DNA of 64,000 nt from Poecilobothrus nobilitatus. Lineage: Eukaryota > Arthropoda > Insecta > Diptera > Dolichopodidae. The stretch is taken from contig OX352774.1 of assembly GCA_947095535.1 (NCBI GenBank), forward strand, positions 39,262,496-39,326,495, read 5' to 3'. Position numbers and translations under genes: made by a program. Under the pieces are notes generated by a model that worked only from the letters and a program-made list of their open reading frames with translations, had not been told where the DNA came from and made no database searches. Below are positions 24,655-37,997 of this stretch, in pieces; position 1 is the stretch's first letter; every line of letters starts with the position of its first letter.

Positions 24655-24971
24655 CTAAATCCAAAAATAATAAACTTTTAAAAGTTCATTAATGTTGTTG
24701 GTAAAATTTGCATGCGCTAATTATTAGTAAAGTAATGGAAATATAAAAAAACTTGTAAAATACAATAATTGGCAAAAGTAAAAAAAAAATCCTTGAAAGA
24801 AAAGTATTGCAAGCAAACAACAACACATTCTTTGTTATGCGAATTGTAAGGTCAATTTAAAGTCATATTTTGTCACCCAACTTTGAAATTAAATTTAAAT
24901 ATTTGATAAATAAGTTAATAAACATTATTTTTGTTGAAATCAGTTTCATTTATTTGAATTTCCAGTGTTTC

Positions 24972-24978
24972 TATAAAT
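24972..24978 (+). promoter_or_regulatory. TATA box of the gene at 25056-25553
   Basis: TATAAAT 84 nt upstream of the ATG. The paralogous promoters at 38917 and 43109 have TATAAAAG at the same spacing. Confidence 0.7.
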
Positions 24979-25055
24979 GCTCAAATCATTTGAAAATTTA
25001 ATCATTCTTTCAAATCAGTTCAAATCATTAAGACAATAGAAATTCCAACAGCAGA

Positions 25056-25553
25056 ATGCAATCTTTAAAATTCACTGGATTTATATTATTTGCCATCATA
25101 TTCATTACGATAAAAGCTCATGAACATGATGACCATAACGCCCATATTGCATATAAATTTGATTATGGTGTAAAGGATGAACATACAGGTGATATTAAAC
25201 AACAATGGGAACATGGTGATGGTCACAACGTTAAAGGTAAAATTTTATTTTTAATCTCTAATAAAATTAATTTATCTGATTTACTAACTAGGGGCATATG
25301 AATTAAAGGAAGCAGATGGAACTAAACGAGTTGTAGAATATGTCGCCGACAAACATGGTGGTTTCCATGCACATGTTAAAAGAATTGGTCATGCTGATCA
25401 TCCAGGTTAATTTATATTAAGAAAATTATTATGAATAAATTGCAAAAAAAAATATTATTTTTTATTTCAGCTCCTAAACATCATGAACATGAACATGGTC
25501 ATCATGGACACGGTCATGCTAGCAGTTATGCTAATTTTCATTTACATCATTAG
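25056..25553 (+). CDS. Cuticular protein, RR-2-like chitin-binding (plus member of pair 3)
   Basis: Secreted CPR protein, 125 aa. The exons are 25056-25236, 25292-25405 and 25471-25553, with phase 1 introns. The signal peptide (MQSLKF start) ends near IKA, followed by HEHDDHNAH. The domain is typical of the cluster, but D41-E (KDEHTGD) replaces KDTHTGD. The region after the domain is EHEHGHHGHGHASSYANFHLHH. Paralogues are at 39001 and 43193. Confidence 0.95.
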
Positions 25554-25806
25554 TTAATTAAAAACTATCTTGTTAACCGTTTATTTCAAAAATAGAAAAA
25601 TTATTATTAAAGACAACATTATACAACTCGTATTTTTTTATGTAAAAAATTAATAAATATCACAAAAATAAAAATTTACTTTTAATAATTTATAAAATTT
25701 ATTAAATTGTGAAGATTTTGAGAAATTGGATTTTGTATCAAAACTACATATATAAATTATAAAACAATTATCTCTTGCTCAATTACTATAGTCTTGCACT
25801 TGCACT

Positions 25807-25917
25807 AAAAACGAGAAAAAATACATTTGCCTTTGTCAACTCTTAGATACCCTTACGAACAGTTAGTATGTTCATAGTATGTCACTGTGCTTATAATAAT
25901 ACTTTTTTGAAATATAT
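25807..25917 (+). mobile_element. Fragment of a family A DINE-like element (5' end)
   Basis: Starts with a decayed AAAACGAG terminus and keeps TTTGTCAACTCTTAGATACC and the AGTATGTTCA region of family A. It stops just before family B copy 2. Confidence 0.7.
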
Positions 25918-25940
25918 GAGCCTTTGTTTTCCTCCTTTTT

Positions 25941-27191
25941 AGCACATTTCCAAAAACTTTTTGAAAAAATGTGCCTATTAGTTTCACTCTGTCCGTCCGT
26001 CTGTTTACAAAACTTCTACACCGTTAGAGATAGAAAAATTTTAACCATGAGTAGGTCTCATAAAAAAATTAATTTTGTGGAACAACTTTTTCATGTAGCC
26101 CCATCCATCAGGGAACTACAACCCCTCAAACTTTGAAGAAGCCCTATTTTAAACCCGTATATTTCATGTTCCGCTTAACATTTTTTCAATCTGAAAACGC
26201 CATTCGACTGGAATTTTTTTTGCCTTTATAAATTAAAAATAAATATAGTTTTTAAATCTAGTACTTAAATTTACCATTATTTGAAAACCAAATTTTGCAT
26301 GATTTTCCTATCTTCATAACTCCGGCACGCTTTTACATAGGGGTTTGAAATTTTAAAATTAGTATAAGTTTGCTCAAAAATTTTTTTTGTACCGCCCCCG
26401 TTTATGAGCTATTAAGGGCATTAAGGCTCAAAAATTGAAAATTTTCTATTTTTAAACACCTGTAACTTAGGCACCTGTACACATTTTTCTTCAGCAAGAC
26501 AAAAAAATTTAAGCTCGAGTAATATATTTTTATTTGTGTTAATGGTTTGTTTTAATTGTGTAGGGTTCCAAAGGTACAGCCCCCCAAAATTGTAAAAAAG
26601 CCCTATTTTCAGATGTATATATCTCAGGCTCTGCGTAGTAGTTTTACAATCTAAAAATACTAAAAGACCGAAAATTTTCTTACCTCTATAAAACAATATC
26701 AAAATTAAGCAATATTTTGTAATTTACTATTTAAATTTACCGTTATGTTAAAACCAAATTTTGCATGATATTTCTTTTTTCATAACTACGGCACGCTTTG
26801 ATAGAGATAGGAACCTGCAATTTTGAGACGATAAAGAACTTTGAGAATTAGTATAAGTTTCCTCCGAAATTTTTTTGGTAGCAGATGGGGTGAGTTATTA
26901 TGCCTCAAAAATTGAAAATTTGCTTTTTTTAAACACCTGTAACTTAGGCACCTGGAAAAATTTTCTTCAGTAAGACATGAAAATTAAAGGTTCGATAATA
27001 TATTTTTACGTGTGTTAACGGTTTTCCTTAGTTATATAGGGTTCCGGACTTACAGTCCCTCAAAATTGAAAAAAAAATCCTATTTTCACATTTTTTCCTA
27101 TATGAAATTTTAAAATTTTTGTGCAAATCGCAATTCTAAACAGTTTGTATTGTCTTTTGGAAATGTGCGCTTTTAACCTTATTCTACCTTA
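25941..27191 (-). mobile_element. DINE-1/HINE-like element, family B copy 2
   Basis: Begins with the AGCACATTT...AAATGTGC hairpin, then a GTCC run near 25990-26001, internal cataactccggcacgc segments, and ends GGAAATGTGCGC plus a shortened tail. Frames at 26421-26702 and 25924-26136 lie inside the repeat and are not genes. Confidence 0.75.
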
Positions 27192-27689
27192 TTTTTTTTT
27201 TTTTTTTGCCGAATTTTATGTTTCTATACAACATATGCTATTGCTAATAGCGTTGCCAGACGTTCTCCTTTGGGGAGAAAAGTCCTCCTTTTACAACCTA
27301 AAATCTCCGTCCTCCTATGAGCCTAAATGTCCTCCTTAAAAAAATTATATAAAAAAAAGTAAAATTTACAAAAAAATATTTCAAAACTTGCGAATAGGGA
27401 AATAACATCTCTGTAGCCGATCATGTACTTCGTTTTTCTAATACGGCAATACTGAAAATCGTGACATTTCATGATAATTTTAATTTTAAATCATTAACGA
27501 TTTTGAATTTGTTAGTCAAAGTGAAGCGAAATTTTCTCTCGCTGCAATGTAAGTATATAAATACAATGTTTAACCAATTTTGCTACTTATTATTGAAATT
27601 AACTTTAGCAATTTTCTTTTCCTGGAGAATTCGAGAATTCTGATCCTGGAGAAAGAATTCTGGAGGAGAAGATTCTTTTCCTGGAGAAA

Positions 27690-29592
27690 ATGGAGAATTC
27701 TGATAGTTCCTGTGATATTGACAATAATAATAATAATTTTACTGCTCCAAAACGAAAACAAAAACGACTGACTAATTTTAAGGAAGTCTGGTTAAATGAA
27801 TATTCGTGGCTGCGAAAAGCGCAAAATTCGAAATCTAAAGGCAAGGCGTATCGCACTGTTTGTCGATTAGAATTTTCGGTAGAATATAGAGAATATTCAG
27901 CTTTACGATTACATGAAAATACAAAAGGACATAAGTCATCTACTTCAGCTGCTCTTTCCAGTCAGCATTTCCAAACATTTTTTGTAAAAAAAAATTCTTT
28001 CCAAGAAAACAATGTTTATGTGGCAGAAGTTGCTAATATTTTTCACAATATGAAACATAATTTATCGTACAATTCTTTAGATTGTAATTTGAAATTAGCC
28101 AAAAAAACATATCATGATTCGGAAATTGCAAAAAAAATATCTTGTGGTCGCACTCAAAGTACTATGATTGTGGAAAATGTTTTGGCTCCATATATTATTG
28201 ACAATTTAGTTTACTACTTATTACAGAATAATATTTTTTTTGGTATACAAACTGATGCCTCTAATCGAAAAAATAGAAATTTTTTTCCTATTTGTATTCA
28301 GTTTTTTGATAAAGCAACAGGGATTCAAAATAAAATCATAGATTTTGTAGAAAACTCAAACGAAACTGCTGTAAGCATGTCTGAAATGGTAAAAAATACT
28401 TTGCAAACATTGAAATTGGATATCAATAATGTTGTCTGTTTAAGTGCTGATAATACGAATTCAAATTTTGGTAAGCATAATTCGCTATTTACAAATTTAA
28501 AAAACACAAACAAAAATATTTTGAAAGCAAATTGTCATGCACATATTTTATACAATGCATTAAAAAAATTCATAGACAATTTAGATGTAGATGTAGAAAA
28601 TATAATATTAAAAATATTTTCACATTTTTCAAATGCGGCAAAGAGGAGAGAAAAATTAATCGAGTTTTGTGATTTTGCTGAAATAGAATATAAAGAACTT
28701 CTCCGGCATGTAACGACAAAGTGGCTTTCTTTACTACCAGCTATTGATAGAGTAATATTAAATTGGCCTGGACTTAAATCTTATTTTTTAAGTGAACAAT
28801 TATCAAAACAAATGAAAAGTATTCTGCTTATAAAAGATAATGAAATATCTTTTAAAATTGAAATATATTTAATGTTTTTGTCATACATTCTTAAAATAAC
28901 TAAACAACAAATAAAAAATAAAAACAACTAAAAAGCTTGAATCAAATTATTGCACAGTTATATAATTATATGATATTTTTGTTGAATTTAAAGAAAAACT
29001 TCATGACAAAACCACTAAAAAATTTTTTGGTTACTCAGTGCGTCAGCTACTTGGACAAATCACAGATTATCAAGTCAGATCTTTAATTGAAAATGATTTT
29101 ATAAATTCTATAAACATAACTATAAAGTATATTGAAGAATGGTTTGATTTTTCTAACGATAATTGGCTTTTCAAAATAAGTAAATTGTCACTTAAATTAA
29201 ATTCTTTTAATTTTGATGATATGTTGTCAGTTATTGATGAATTAAATTTAAAAAGTATATTGCCGAATTTAGATATCGACAAATTATTTGAAGAAATGTG
29301 TATAATCGAAAAACACATTAAAAATATAAAAATTGATGAATTAACGGACACAAATAAAAAAATATATGAGAATTTTTCAAAGTTTTCCGGATATTCCAAA
29401 TACATATAAGGTCATTTAGTTTTTACTAATCATACCCTCAAGTAGCACATATACCGAAAGAATATTTTCAGCAATGAACGCCAAATGGAGTGATCAGTGA
29501 AATCGATGTACAAAGAAATTAATTAAAAGTGAATTAATAGTATCTTTTAATCAATCAAATAATTGCGACGAATTTTATGAAGATATCAAAAA
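27690..29592 (+). pseudogene. hAT transposase, frameshifted and with stops
   Basis: Cut-and-paste transposase remnant of the hAT superfamily. The first open segment is 27690-28931 (413 codons). An N-terminal BED-type finger has C58 but its second Cys is replaced (CRLE), with H75 and H81 present. RNase H-like core motifs are D189 (QTDASNRKN), D254 (SADNTNSNFG), a C-H-A-H motif at 282-285 and the KWLSLLP Trp at 345. The reading frame then shifts; 29038-29409 continues the helical domain. A third frame from about 29360 gives the dimerisation motif (SSSTYTERIFSAMN) with stops at 29417-29419 and 29498-29500. It is inactive as it stands. Confidence 0.85.
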
Positions 29593-29597
29593 TAATG

Positions 29598-31159
29598 AAA
29601 AACGAGGAAGAATACAGTTGACTTTGTCAGCTCTTAGATACCCGTACGAACCGTTAGTATGTTCACAGCCTGTCACTCTGCTTACAATATTATTTTTTTA
29701 ATATTTTAGTATTTTAAAATAATTTGGGTGAATTTTATAATTTCTAGAACTATGGGTTGTACATATATACAAACTATATGTTTATATGTACATTCTTCAA
29801 AAGCAGGTTCTAACCTTCCACATAACGATTATCAATCCAAAACTTTTTCAAATATTCTATAGTACCATTTAATACTAAGCGGTAAATGTATATTAAATTT
29901 ACTTAGTACAAAATAGTAAATATAATTTTAAATATTATATTATATTATATTTAAATATTCCATTGACAGAATAATTTCTTATAAGTACAATAAAATACAT
30001 ATATGTATGTAAATACGGCGCTATATAATATACATCTATACTCTTATCATTCATTCACTAGTGACATATACGATATGTAAGTAAACATGATATTATATAA
30101 GTATGTATATATATCAATATCATACAAATAAAAATTCTTCAAGCAACCGTTATGTTGTTTATTTAATTACATTTTTTTGTACTACGCATTATATCCTCAA
30201 CAATTTCAAATTATCGAGTAAAACAAAATGGAAAAAATTCGTTAAAGAAATTTGTTAGAAAATTTGAAAAAATCAAGTAACACTTTCGTCAATTATAACG
30301 TGACCCTATATTATTAAAAAAAGTTGTTAACAGAAATAAAAGTATAATGTTGGAGCTTTAATTTTTGTGTATTACTTCAAAAAAATTTTAACAGGTGTTT
30401 CAAAATAAGAAATTTTCAGTTTTTGACCCCTTACAGCTCCTAAACGGGGGGTGATACAAAAAAAATTTCTGAAATGACTCATACTAATTTTCAAAGATCT
30501 AGCTTCTGTCAAAATTTCAAGTTTCCAACTTTAACCGTTTAGAAGATGGAAGGGTTAAAGAATTTTGCAAAATTTGAGTTTCGCATAACGGTAAATTAAG
30601 CCACCGTATGCCAAAATTATATATTTATTGTATATATACTTTTAAAGCTAATGAAAGTGGTTATCATTTGGCGTTTTCAAAATGAAGATATACCTTATAC
30701 AACTTGTGCTATAACAATTTAAATATAGAGCTTTTTTGAACCTTTGGGGAGCTGTAGCTCCGTAACGGGTGGGGCTACAAAAAAAAGTTATTAAAAATAA
30801 AATTAATATTTTTGGGAGATCTATCAGTAGTTAAAATTTCATAGCTCTATTGCAAAAAAAATGTGGGGATCTAAAAGTTAGGTGTTCGAGAGCTACCCTA
30901 AGGCTTGGTCCAAACTCAACCAAAAAAAATAGGGAACCTACAAATTACTCCCAAAATATTTTGTGTAAATTTCAAGATTCTAGCTTTCTTAGTTTTTGAG
31001 TTAGCGTGCTGACGGACGGACGGACGGACATGGCTCAAAAGTCTTAGAATTTTTTTCTGATCCGATCCATACCTTTGAAGGTATATCTAGCTCGCTTATT
31101 TCGAGGTGTTACAAACGGAGGTGTAATTTTATTATACCCGATCCTATCGTACGGGTATA
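29598..31159 (+). mobile_element. DINE-1/HINE-like element, family A copy 2
   Basis: Starts AAAACGAGGAAGA with the first subterminal repeat ATACCCGTACGA, has GGAC repeats near 31012-31030 and ends in the hairpin CCG..CGGGTATA. It is inserted in the hAT element immediately after the transposase C-terminus, so it postdates the hAT. Confidence 0.8.
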
Positions 31160-31425
31160 ATTAATGAAGCTTGCAAAAAGTAACGAATATAAAAAAAATA
31201 TAATTATCAATAAAAGTAATTGGGTAATTTTATTACATAAATTAATTTTTAAAAACTAATATTGAATTTTCGAGTACTTCATTTAATTTACATAAACTGC
31301 GCTGGAGGCTGTTACTTATATTATATAAAATTATTTAATGAATAGATGCTAATGAAATATGAAATCTAAGTGGCAATATAATTATTTTTTGTTTTTGTTT
31401 ATTATCATATTTTGATAATTATTTT

Positions 31426-33028
31426 TATACCCGTACGATAGGATCGGGTATAATAAAATTACTCCTCCGTTTGTAACACCTCGAAATAAGCGAGATAAAT
31501 ATACCTTCAAAGGTATGGATCGGATCAGAAAAAAATTCTAAGACTTGTGAGCCATGTCCGTCCGTCTGTCCGTCCGTCCGTCCGTCAGCATGCTAACTCA
31601 AAAACTAAGAAAGCTAGAATCTTGAAATTTACACAAAATATCCTGGGAATAATTTGTAGGTTCCCTATTTTTTTTGGTTGAGTTTGGACCAAAATTTAGG
31701 GTAGCTCTTTAACAACTAACTTTTAGATCCCCACTTTTTTTTTGAAATAGAGCTATGAAATTTTAACCGCTGATAGACCTCACAAAAATATTAATTTTAT
31801 TTTTAATAACTTTTTTTTGTAGCCCCTCCCATTACGGAGCTACAGCTCCCCAAAGGTTCAAAAAAGCTCTATATTTAAATTATTATAGCACAAGTTGTAT
31901 AAGGTATATCTTCATTTTGAAAACGCCAAAAGATTACTACTTTTATTATCTTTAAAAGTATATATACAATAAATATATATTTGTGCATACGGTGTCTTAA
32001 TTTACCGTTATGCGAAACTCAAATTTTGCAAAATCCTTTAACCCTTCTATCTTTTAAACGGTTTAAGTTGGAAACTTGAAATTAGATCTGACAGAAGTTA
32101 GATCTTTGAAAATAAGTATGAGTCATTTCAGAAATTTTTTTTGTATCACCCCCCGTTTAGGAGCTGTAAGGGGTCAAAAACTGAAAATTTCCTATTTTTA
32201 AACACCTGTAACTTGAACACCTGTTAAAATTTTTTTGAAGTAATACACAAAAATTAAAGCTTCAACATATACTTTAATTTCTGTTAACAACTTTTTTTAA
32301 TAATATAGGGTTACTTTATAATTGACGAAAGTGTTACTTGGTTTTTTCAAATTTTCTAACAAATTTCTTTAACAAATTTTTTGCATATTGTTTTACTCGA
32401 TAATTTGAAATTGTTGAGGATACAATGCGTAGTACAAAAAAATGTAAAGAAATAAACAACATAACGGTTGCTTGAAGAATTTTTATCTATATGATATTGT
32501 TATACATACATACTTATATAATATCATGTTTATTTACATATCGTATATGTCACTGATGAATGAATGATAAGAGTATAGATGTATATTATATAGCGCCGTA
32601 TTTACATACATATATATATTTTATTGTACTTATAAGAAATTATTCTGTCAATGGAATATTTAAATATAATATAATATAATATTTAAAATTATATTTACTA
32701 TTTTGTACTAAGTAAATTTAATATAAATTTACCGGTTAGTATTAAATGGTACTATAGAATATTTGAAAAAGTTTTGGATTGATAATCGTTATGTGGAAGG
32801 TTAGAATCTGCTTTTGAAGAATGTACATATAAACATATAGTTTGAATATATGTACAACCCATAGTGCTAGAAATTATAAAATTCACCCAAACTATTTTAA
32901 AATACTAAAATATTAAAAAAATAATATTGTAAGCAGAGTTAGCTCTTAGCTGTGTTAGCTGTGAACATACTAACGGTTCGTACGGGTATCTAAGAGTTGA
33001 CAAAGACAACTGTATTCTTCCTCGTTTT
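31426..33028 (-). mobile_element. DINE-1/HINE-like element, family A copy 3
   Basis: In reverse orientation to copy 2: the hairpin end comes first (TATACCCG..CGGGTATA at 31426-31452), followed by a GTCC/GTCT run near 31557-31587, and it ends CCTCGTTTT at 33028. Its 5' part is included in the 1027-bp duplication. Confidence 0.8.
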
Positions 33029-34396
33029 AAATAAAACAAGTTTTTTTTATTGGAAACTTTTTTTTTAAATGTAAGTTTTTTTCGTTTGTTCTCCTTTTGA
33101 ATTTCCAAAACCTGGCAACGCTAATTGCTATACATATAGTTTAAAATTTGAATATGAATGATATACAAATGTATTTATAGAGCTACAATTCGACATCTAT
33201 AGCTATACATATTTTTTGTTTTATTTTCTTTTTTATGTTTCTATACAATATACGCTATTGCTACATGTAGTTTGATATGAATAGTATAGATATGTATTTA
33301 TATATGTAGCTACGCAAGTTTAAGTATTTACTATTTATATACATATTTTTTGTCTTGTTATGTTTCTGTTTTTTCAAATTTTCTAACAAATTTCTTTAAC
33401 AAATTTTTTGCATATTGTTTTACTCGATAATTTGAAATTGTTGAGGATACAATGCGTAGTACAAAAAAATGTAAAGAAATAAACAACATAACGGTTGCTT
33501 GAAGAATTTTTATTTATATGATATTGTTATACATACATACTTATATAATATCATGTTTATTTACATATCGTATATGTCACTGATGAATGAATGATAAGAG
33601 TATAGATGTATATTATATAGCGCCGTATTTACATACATATATATATTTTATTGTACTTATAAGAAATTATTCTGTCAATGGAATATTTAAATATAATATA
33701 ATATAATATTTAAAATTATATTTACTATTTTGTACTAAGTAAATTTAATATAAATTTACCGGTTAGTATTAAATGGTACTATAGAATATTTGAAAAAGTT
33801 TTGGATTGATAATCGTTATGTGGAAGGTTAGAATCTGCTTTTGAAGAATGTACATATAAACATATAGTTTGAATATATGTACAACCCATAGTGCTAGAAA
33901 TTATAAAATTCACCCAAACTATTTTAAAATACTAAAATATTAAAAAAATAATATTGTAAGCAGAGTTAGCTCTTAGCTGTGTTAGCTGTGAACATACTAA
34001 CGGTTCGTACGGGTATCTAAGAGTTGACAAAGACAACTGTATTCTTCCTCGTTTTAAATAAAACAAGTTTTTTTTATTGGAAACTTTTTTTTTAAATGTA
34101 AGTTTTTTTCGTTTGTTCTCCTTTTGAATTTCCAAAACCTGGCAACGCTAATTGCTATACATATAGTTTAAAATTTGAATATGAATGATATACAAATGTA
34201 TTTATAGAGCTACAATTCGACATCTATAGCTATACATATTTTTTGTTTTATTTTCTTTTTTATGTTTCTATACAATATACGCTATTGCTACATGTAGTTT
34301 GATATGAATAGTATAGATATGTATTTATATATGTAGCTACGCAAGTTTAAGTATTTACTATTTATATACATATTTTTTGTCTTGTTATGTTTCTTT
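32343..34396. repeat. Recent 1027-bp tandem duplication
   Basis: 32343-33369 recurs at 33370-34396 with only isolated differences (for example tatctatatg at ~32487 versus tatttatatg at ~33514). It copies the 5' part of DINE family A copy 3, the right end of the hAT and ~250 nt of flank. The identical 67-codon frames at 32905-33108 and 33932-34135 arise from it and are not genes. Confidence 0.93.
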
Positions 34397-34652
34397 TTTG
34401 TTTTTTTCTGTTTTGTGTAAAGAATGAATTTGAATAAATGTAAGTATTAGGTATATGATGTACATTGAAAATTGTATGAGGTTTTTTCGGTTACAGACAA
34501 ATTATGTATAAAAGTACATTTTGTAAAAATAAAAGCTAAAAAATGTGTGCATTGTATATAAAAATTTGATATTATTGGAATTAATTTTCTAATAAAAATT
34601 CGTCGCTTCCATTGAGGTATGTAATATAATATGAAAAATGATTTGTATTTTT

Positions 34653-35941
34653 AGCACATTTCCAAAAAAATTTTGAAAAAATGTGCTTATTAGTTTCACT
34701 CTGTCTGTCCGTCCGTCCGTCCGTCCCTCTGTTTACAAAACTTCTACACCGTTAAAGATAGAGAAAAAAAATTTTAACCATAGGTAAGTCTCATAAAAAA
34801 AATAATTTTGTGGAACAACTTTTTCATGTAGCCCCCTCCATTACGGAGCTACAGCCCCTCAAACTTTGAAAAAGCCCTATTTTTAAATGCATATATCTTA
34901 TGTTCTGCTTAAGATTTTTTCAATCTGAAAACGTCATTCGACAGGTATTTCTTTTATCTTTGTAAATTAATATCAAAATTATACAATTTTTTTAAATTTA
35001 GTATATAAATTTACCGTTATGTGAAAACCGAATTTTGCATGATTTTTCTACTTTGATAACTCCGGCACGCTTCTAGATAGAAGCTTGAAATTTTGAGGCA
35101 AGAAAGAACTTTTAAAATAAGTATAAGTTTGCTCAGAAAATTTTTTCGGACCACTCCCTGTTTATGAGCTATTAGGGCTTAAAAATTGAAAATTTGCTAT
35201 TTTTAAACACCTGTAACTTAGGCACCTGTACACATTTTACTTCTGCAAGATATAAAATTTAAAGCTACAATAATATATTTTTACGTGTGTTAAAGGTTTA
35301 TTTTAATTGTAAAGGGTTCCAAAGTTGCAGCTCTTCAAAATTGCGAAAAAGCCCCATTTTCAAATGTATATATCTCGGGCTCTGCGTAATAATTTTGCAA
35401 TCTAAAACAGCCAGAAGATCGAAAATTTCATTATCTATATAAAACAATATCAAAATTATGTGATATTTTGTAATTTACTATTTAAATTTACCGTTATGTG
35501 AAAACCACATTTTGCATGAAATTTCTTTTTTCATAACTCCGGCACCCCTTTAGATAGGAACCTGAAATTTTGAGACAAGAAAGAACTTTTAAAATTAGTA
35601 TAAGTTTCCTCAGAAAATTTTTTGGTAACACTCCCTCTTTAAGAGTTATTACGCCTCAAAAATTGAAAATTTGCTATTTTTAGACACCTGTACAAATTTT
35701 TCTTCGGCAAGACATAAAAATTAAAGGTTCAATAATATATTTTTACGTGTGTTAACGGCTTTTCTTAGTTATATACGATTCCGGACTTACGGTCCCTCAA
35801 AATTTCAAAAATGTCCTATTTCCACATTTTTTCTTATTACATGAAATTTTCAAATTTTTGTGTAAGTCACACTTCTAAACAGTTTGTATTGAGTTTTGGA
35901 AATGTGCGCTTTTAAAAACCGTTGGTTTACATTCTACCTTG
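34653..35941 (-). mobile_element. DINE-1/HINE-like element, family B copy 3
   Basis: The hairpin end AGCACATTT..AAATGTGCT at 34653-34686 is followed by a GTCC microsatellite (34703-34726). Three internal segments follow, then TTTTGGAAATGTGCGC and the AAACC/GGTTT stem, ending near ctaccttg. This is the most complete copy of the family in the window. Confidence 0.8.
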
Positions 35942-36344
35942 TTTATTTTAAAAATTGAATTGAATTGTAAACCAGTAAAAAACAAGTACATACATATGTA
36001 TGTTATGTATGTATTTTTGAAATTTTTTTAAGAATAAAATTTAAGCTTAGATTTTTAAAATTTATAATAAATGTACAAAATAATTTTCATGCAATTCACA
36101 AAATTATTTGTTGAAGTTTCCATCAAAATTAATATTATGATAAATATGTACATATGTATATTATTTATGCATCACAAATTCAATAATATTGCACTTTTTT
36201 CATTCAAATCAAATATTTTTTTTTCTTAAAAATTTGTTTAGAATTAGAAATCTGATTGCGGAAAATAAAAGTATTCGAAAATAACCGTTCAATAATAGGT
36301 CTACTTACATACATATGTATGTATTAATTAAAATATGCTTTAAT

Positions 36345-36769
36345 TTTCGTATATTACTTCAAAAAAATTTAGGCAGGTGTTCAAGTTACACATGTTTAAA
36401 AATAAGGAATTTTTTAATTTTTGACACCATACAGCTACGGGGGCGATTCAAAAATATTTTCTGAAATGACATACTTACTTTCAAAGATCTAACTTCTCTC
36501 AAAATTTCAAGTTTCTAGCCTTTTTCTTTAAACCGTTTGAAAGATAGAAGGAATCAAGAATTTTACGAAATTTGAAACAACGGTAAATTGTGACACCGCA
36601 TGCCACAAGTATATATTTATTGTATATATATTTTTAAAGCTAATAAAAGCAGTAATCGTTTGGCGTTTTCAAATTGAAGATATACCTTATACAACTTCTG
36701 TTATAACAATTTAAATATAGAAATTTTTCGAACTTTGGGGAGCTGTATCTCCGTAACGGATGGGGCTAC
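36345..36769 (+). mobile_element. Internal fragment of a family A DINE-like element
   Basis: Matches the middle of family A (attacttcaaaaaaatt, ggtgttcaagttac, tttggcgttttcaaa, ggggagctgta blocks) and breaks off where the duplicated gene-pair flank begins. Confidence 0.7.
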
Positions 36770-37997
36770 AGATTTGTAATTTTGATGAAAGTCCATGACT
36801 ACTTTTATTAGAATTCGTTAAATCGATCCGAAGCCTTTCAAAAATATTTTTAAATTTATTTCTTTTCACCCTAAACTATATGATTGATTAAGGTTATTTT
36901 TTTACATAATGAAAGCTCCTGCAAATAATTTAGATACTATCTTTAACCATTTGTGCATGAAAGTGTGTTAAGACATTTGTCTTTCCTCATTGTTGTTGAG
37001 CCTACATTTTTTAACCGAATAACTTTTGTAAATAAATTTTGCTGTTGCAATAAAAATTGCAACAGCATTGCAGCATCAAACGGTTCTAACTTAATAGGTT
37101 ATTGATAGATTTTCGTCTTTACTTTGTTCGGCAAAAATAATTTGATCAACTATTAACTCAAAATTTTGAAGAGGTGGTATTGTTCTTTCCAACACAGACC
37201 ACTTCAACAATTTGTTATGATTTGATAAACAGTTTCTACCCAAAAACATTACGTTGTACCATTTTGTATTTTAAAATGACTTTGACAAATTTCTAATAAC
37301 CTATAATAATTATCTAATTAAGGATATTAGTAATTGTATTTAAATTTTAAAACAAAACATTTTGAACAATTATATAATAATAATTTGTTCTCATACGACA
37401 ACATTTAATATGTATATGGTGCTGTAAGGAAGTAATAATACCAAACCTATGCAAATTATATATAATGGGTTAATAGATCATTAATCATATAATTACAGTT
37501 ACCTCCAACTACGCAAATTCTGTTTTAAATTTCTTCGAAAATCAAACTTAAAAAAATTTTTTTCTCGAAAGCTAAATTCAAAAACGCAATCTAGAACTTT
37601 TGAATTTTTTTGGCCAACGCCCTGGAGCCATTCTAGTTTCATTTAATGTATATGATAAAGTATTCGTTCAAGTTTCAATTGATTCATTTTATTGGTTTGG
37701 AAGACATGTTTGAAAAAATCATTTTGATTTATTAAAATTTTGGAGAGGTTCATTTTTAATTTATAATTTCTGGTAGCAAATACGTTCAATTAATAAAACA
37801 AAAATTTAGAATTCTGCAATATTAGATTTATTCTTTAAAAAACAAAAGACAAAGTAAATAAAGCTGGGTATTCCAAATTGATTTTTTATGATTTTAAAAT
37901 TAAGTATTCAACAATTTAATACATGTGTTTTAATTATAATCTCCTAAACGTATGCATAATTACAAATTTCTATTTCTAAAATATTTTCGAATACAAA

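Larger units (their letters stand above)
27250..33122 (+). mobile_element. hAT DNA transposon carrying nested insertions
   Basis: Terminal inverted repeats TAGCGTTGCCAG (27249-27260) and CTGGCAACGCTA (33111-33122) are flanked by ATTGCTAA and ATTGCTAT, an 8-bp target duplication with one mismatch, as hAT elements make. CTCC/TCCT-rich subterminal sequence follows the left end. It contains a broken transposase (27690-29592) and two later DINE-like insertions (29598-31159 and 31426-33028). Confidence 0.75.

Noticed and set aside
32905..34135. Duplicated 67-aa frames (MEIQKENKRKK...)
   Set aside because: Identical because of the 1027-bp duplication; they cover the junction of a DINE-like end and the hAT end and have no coding signature.
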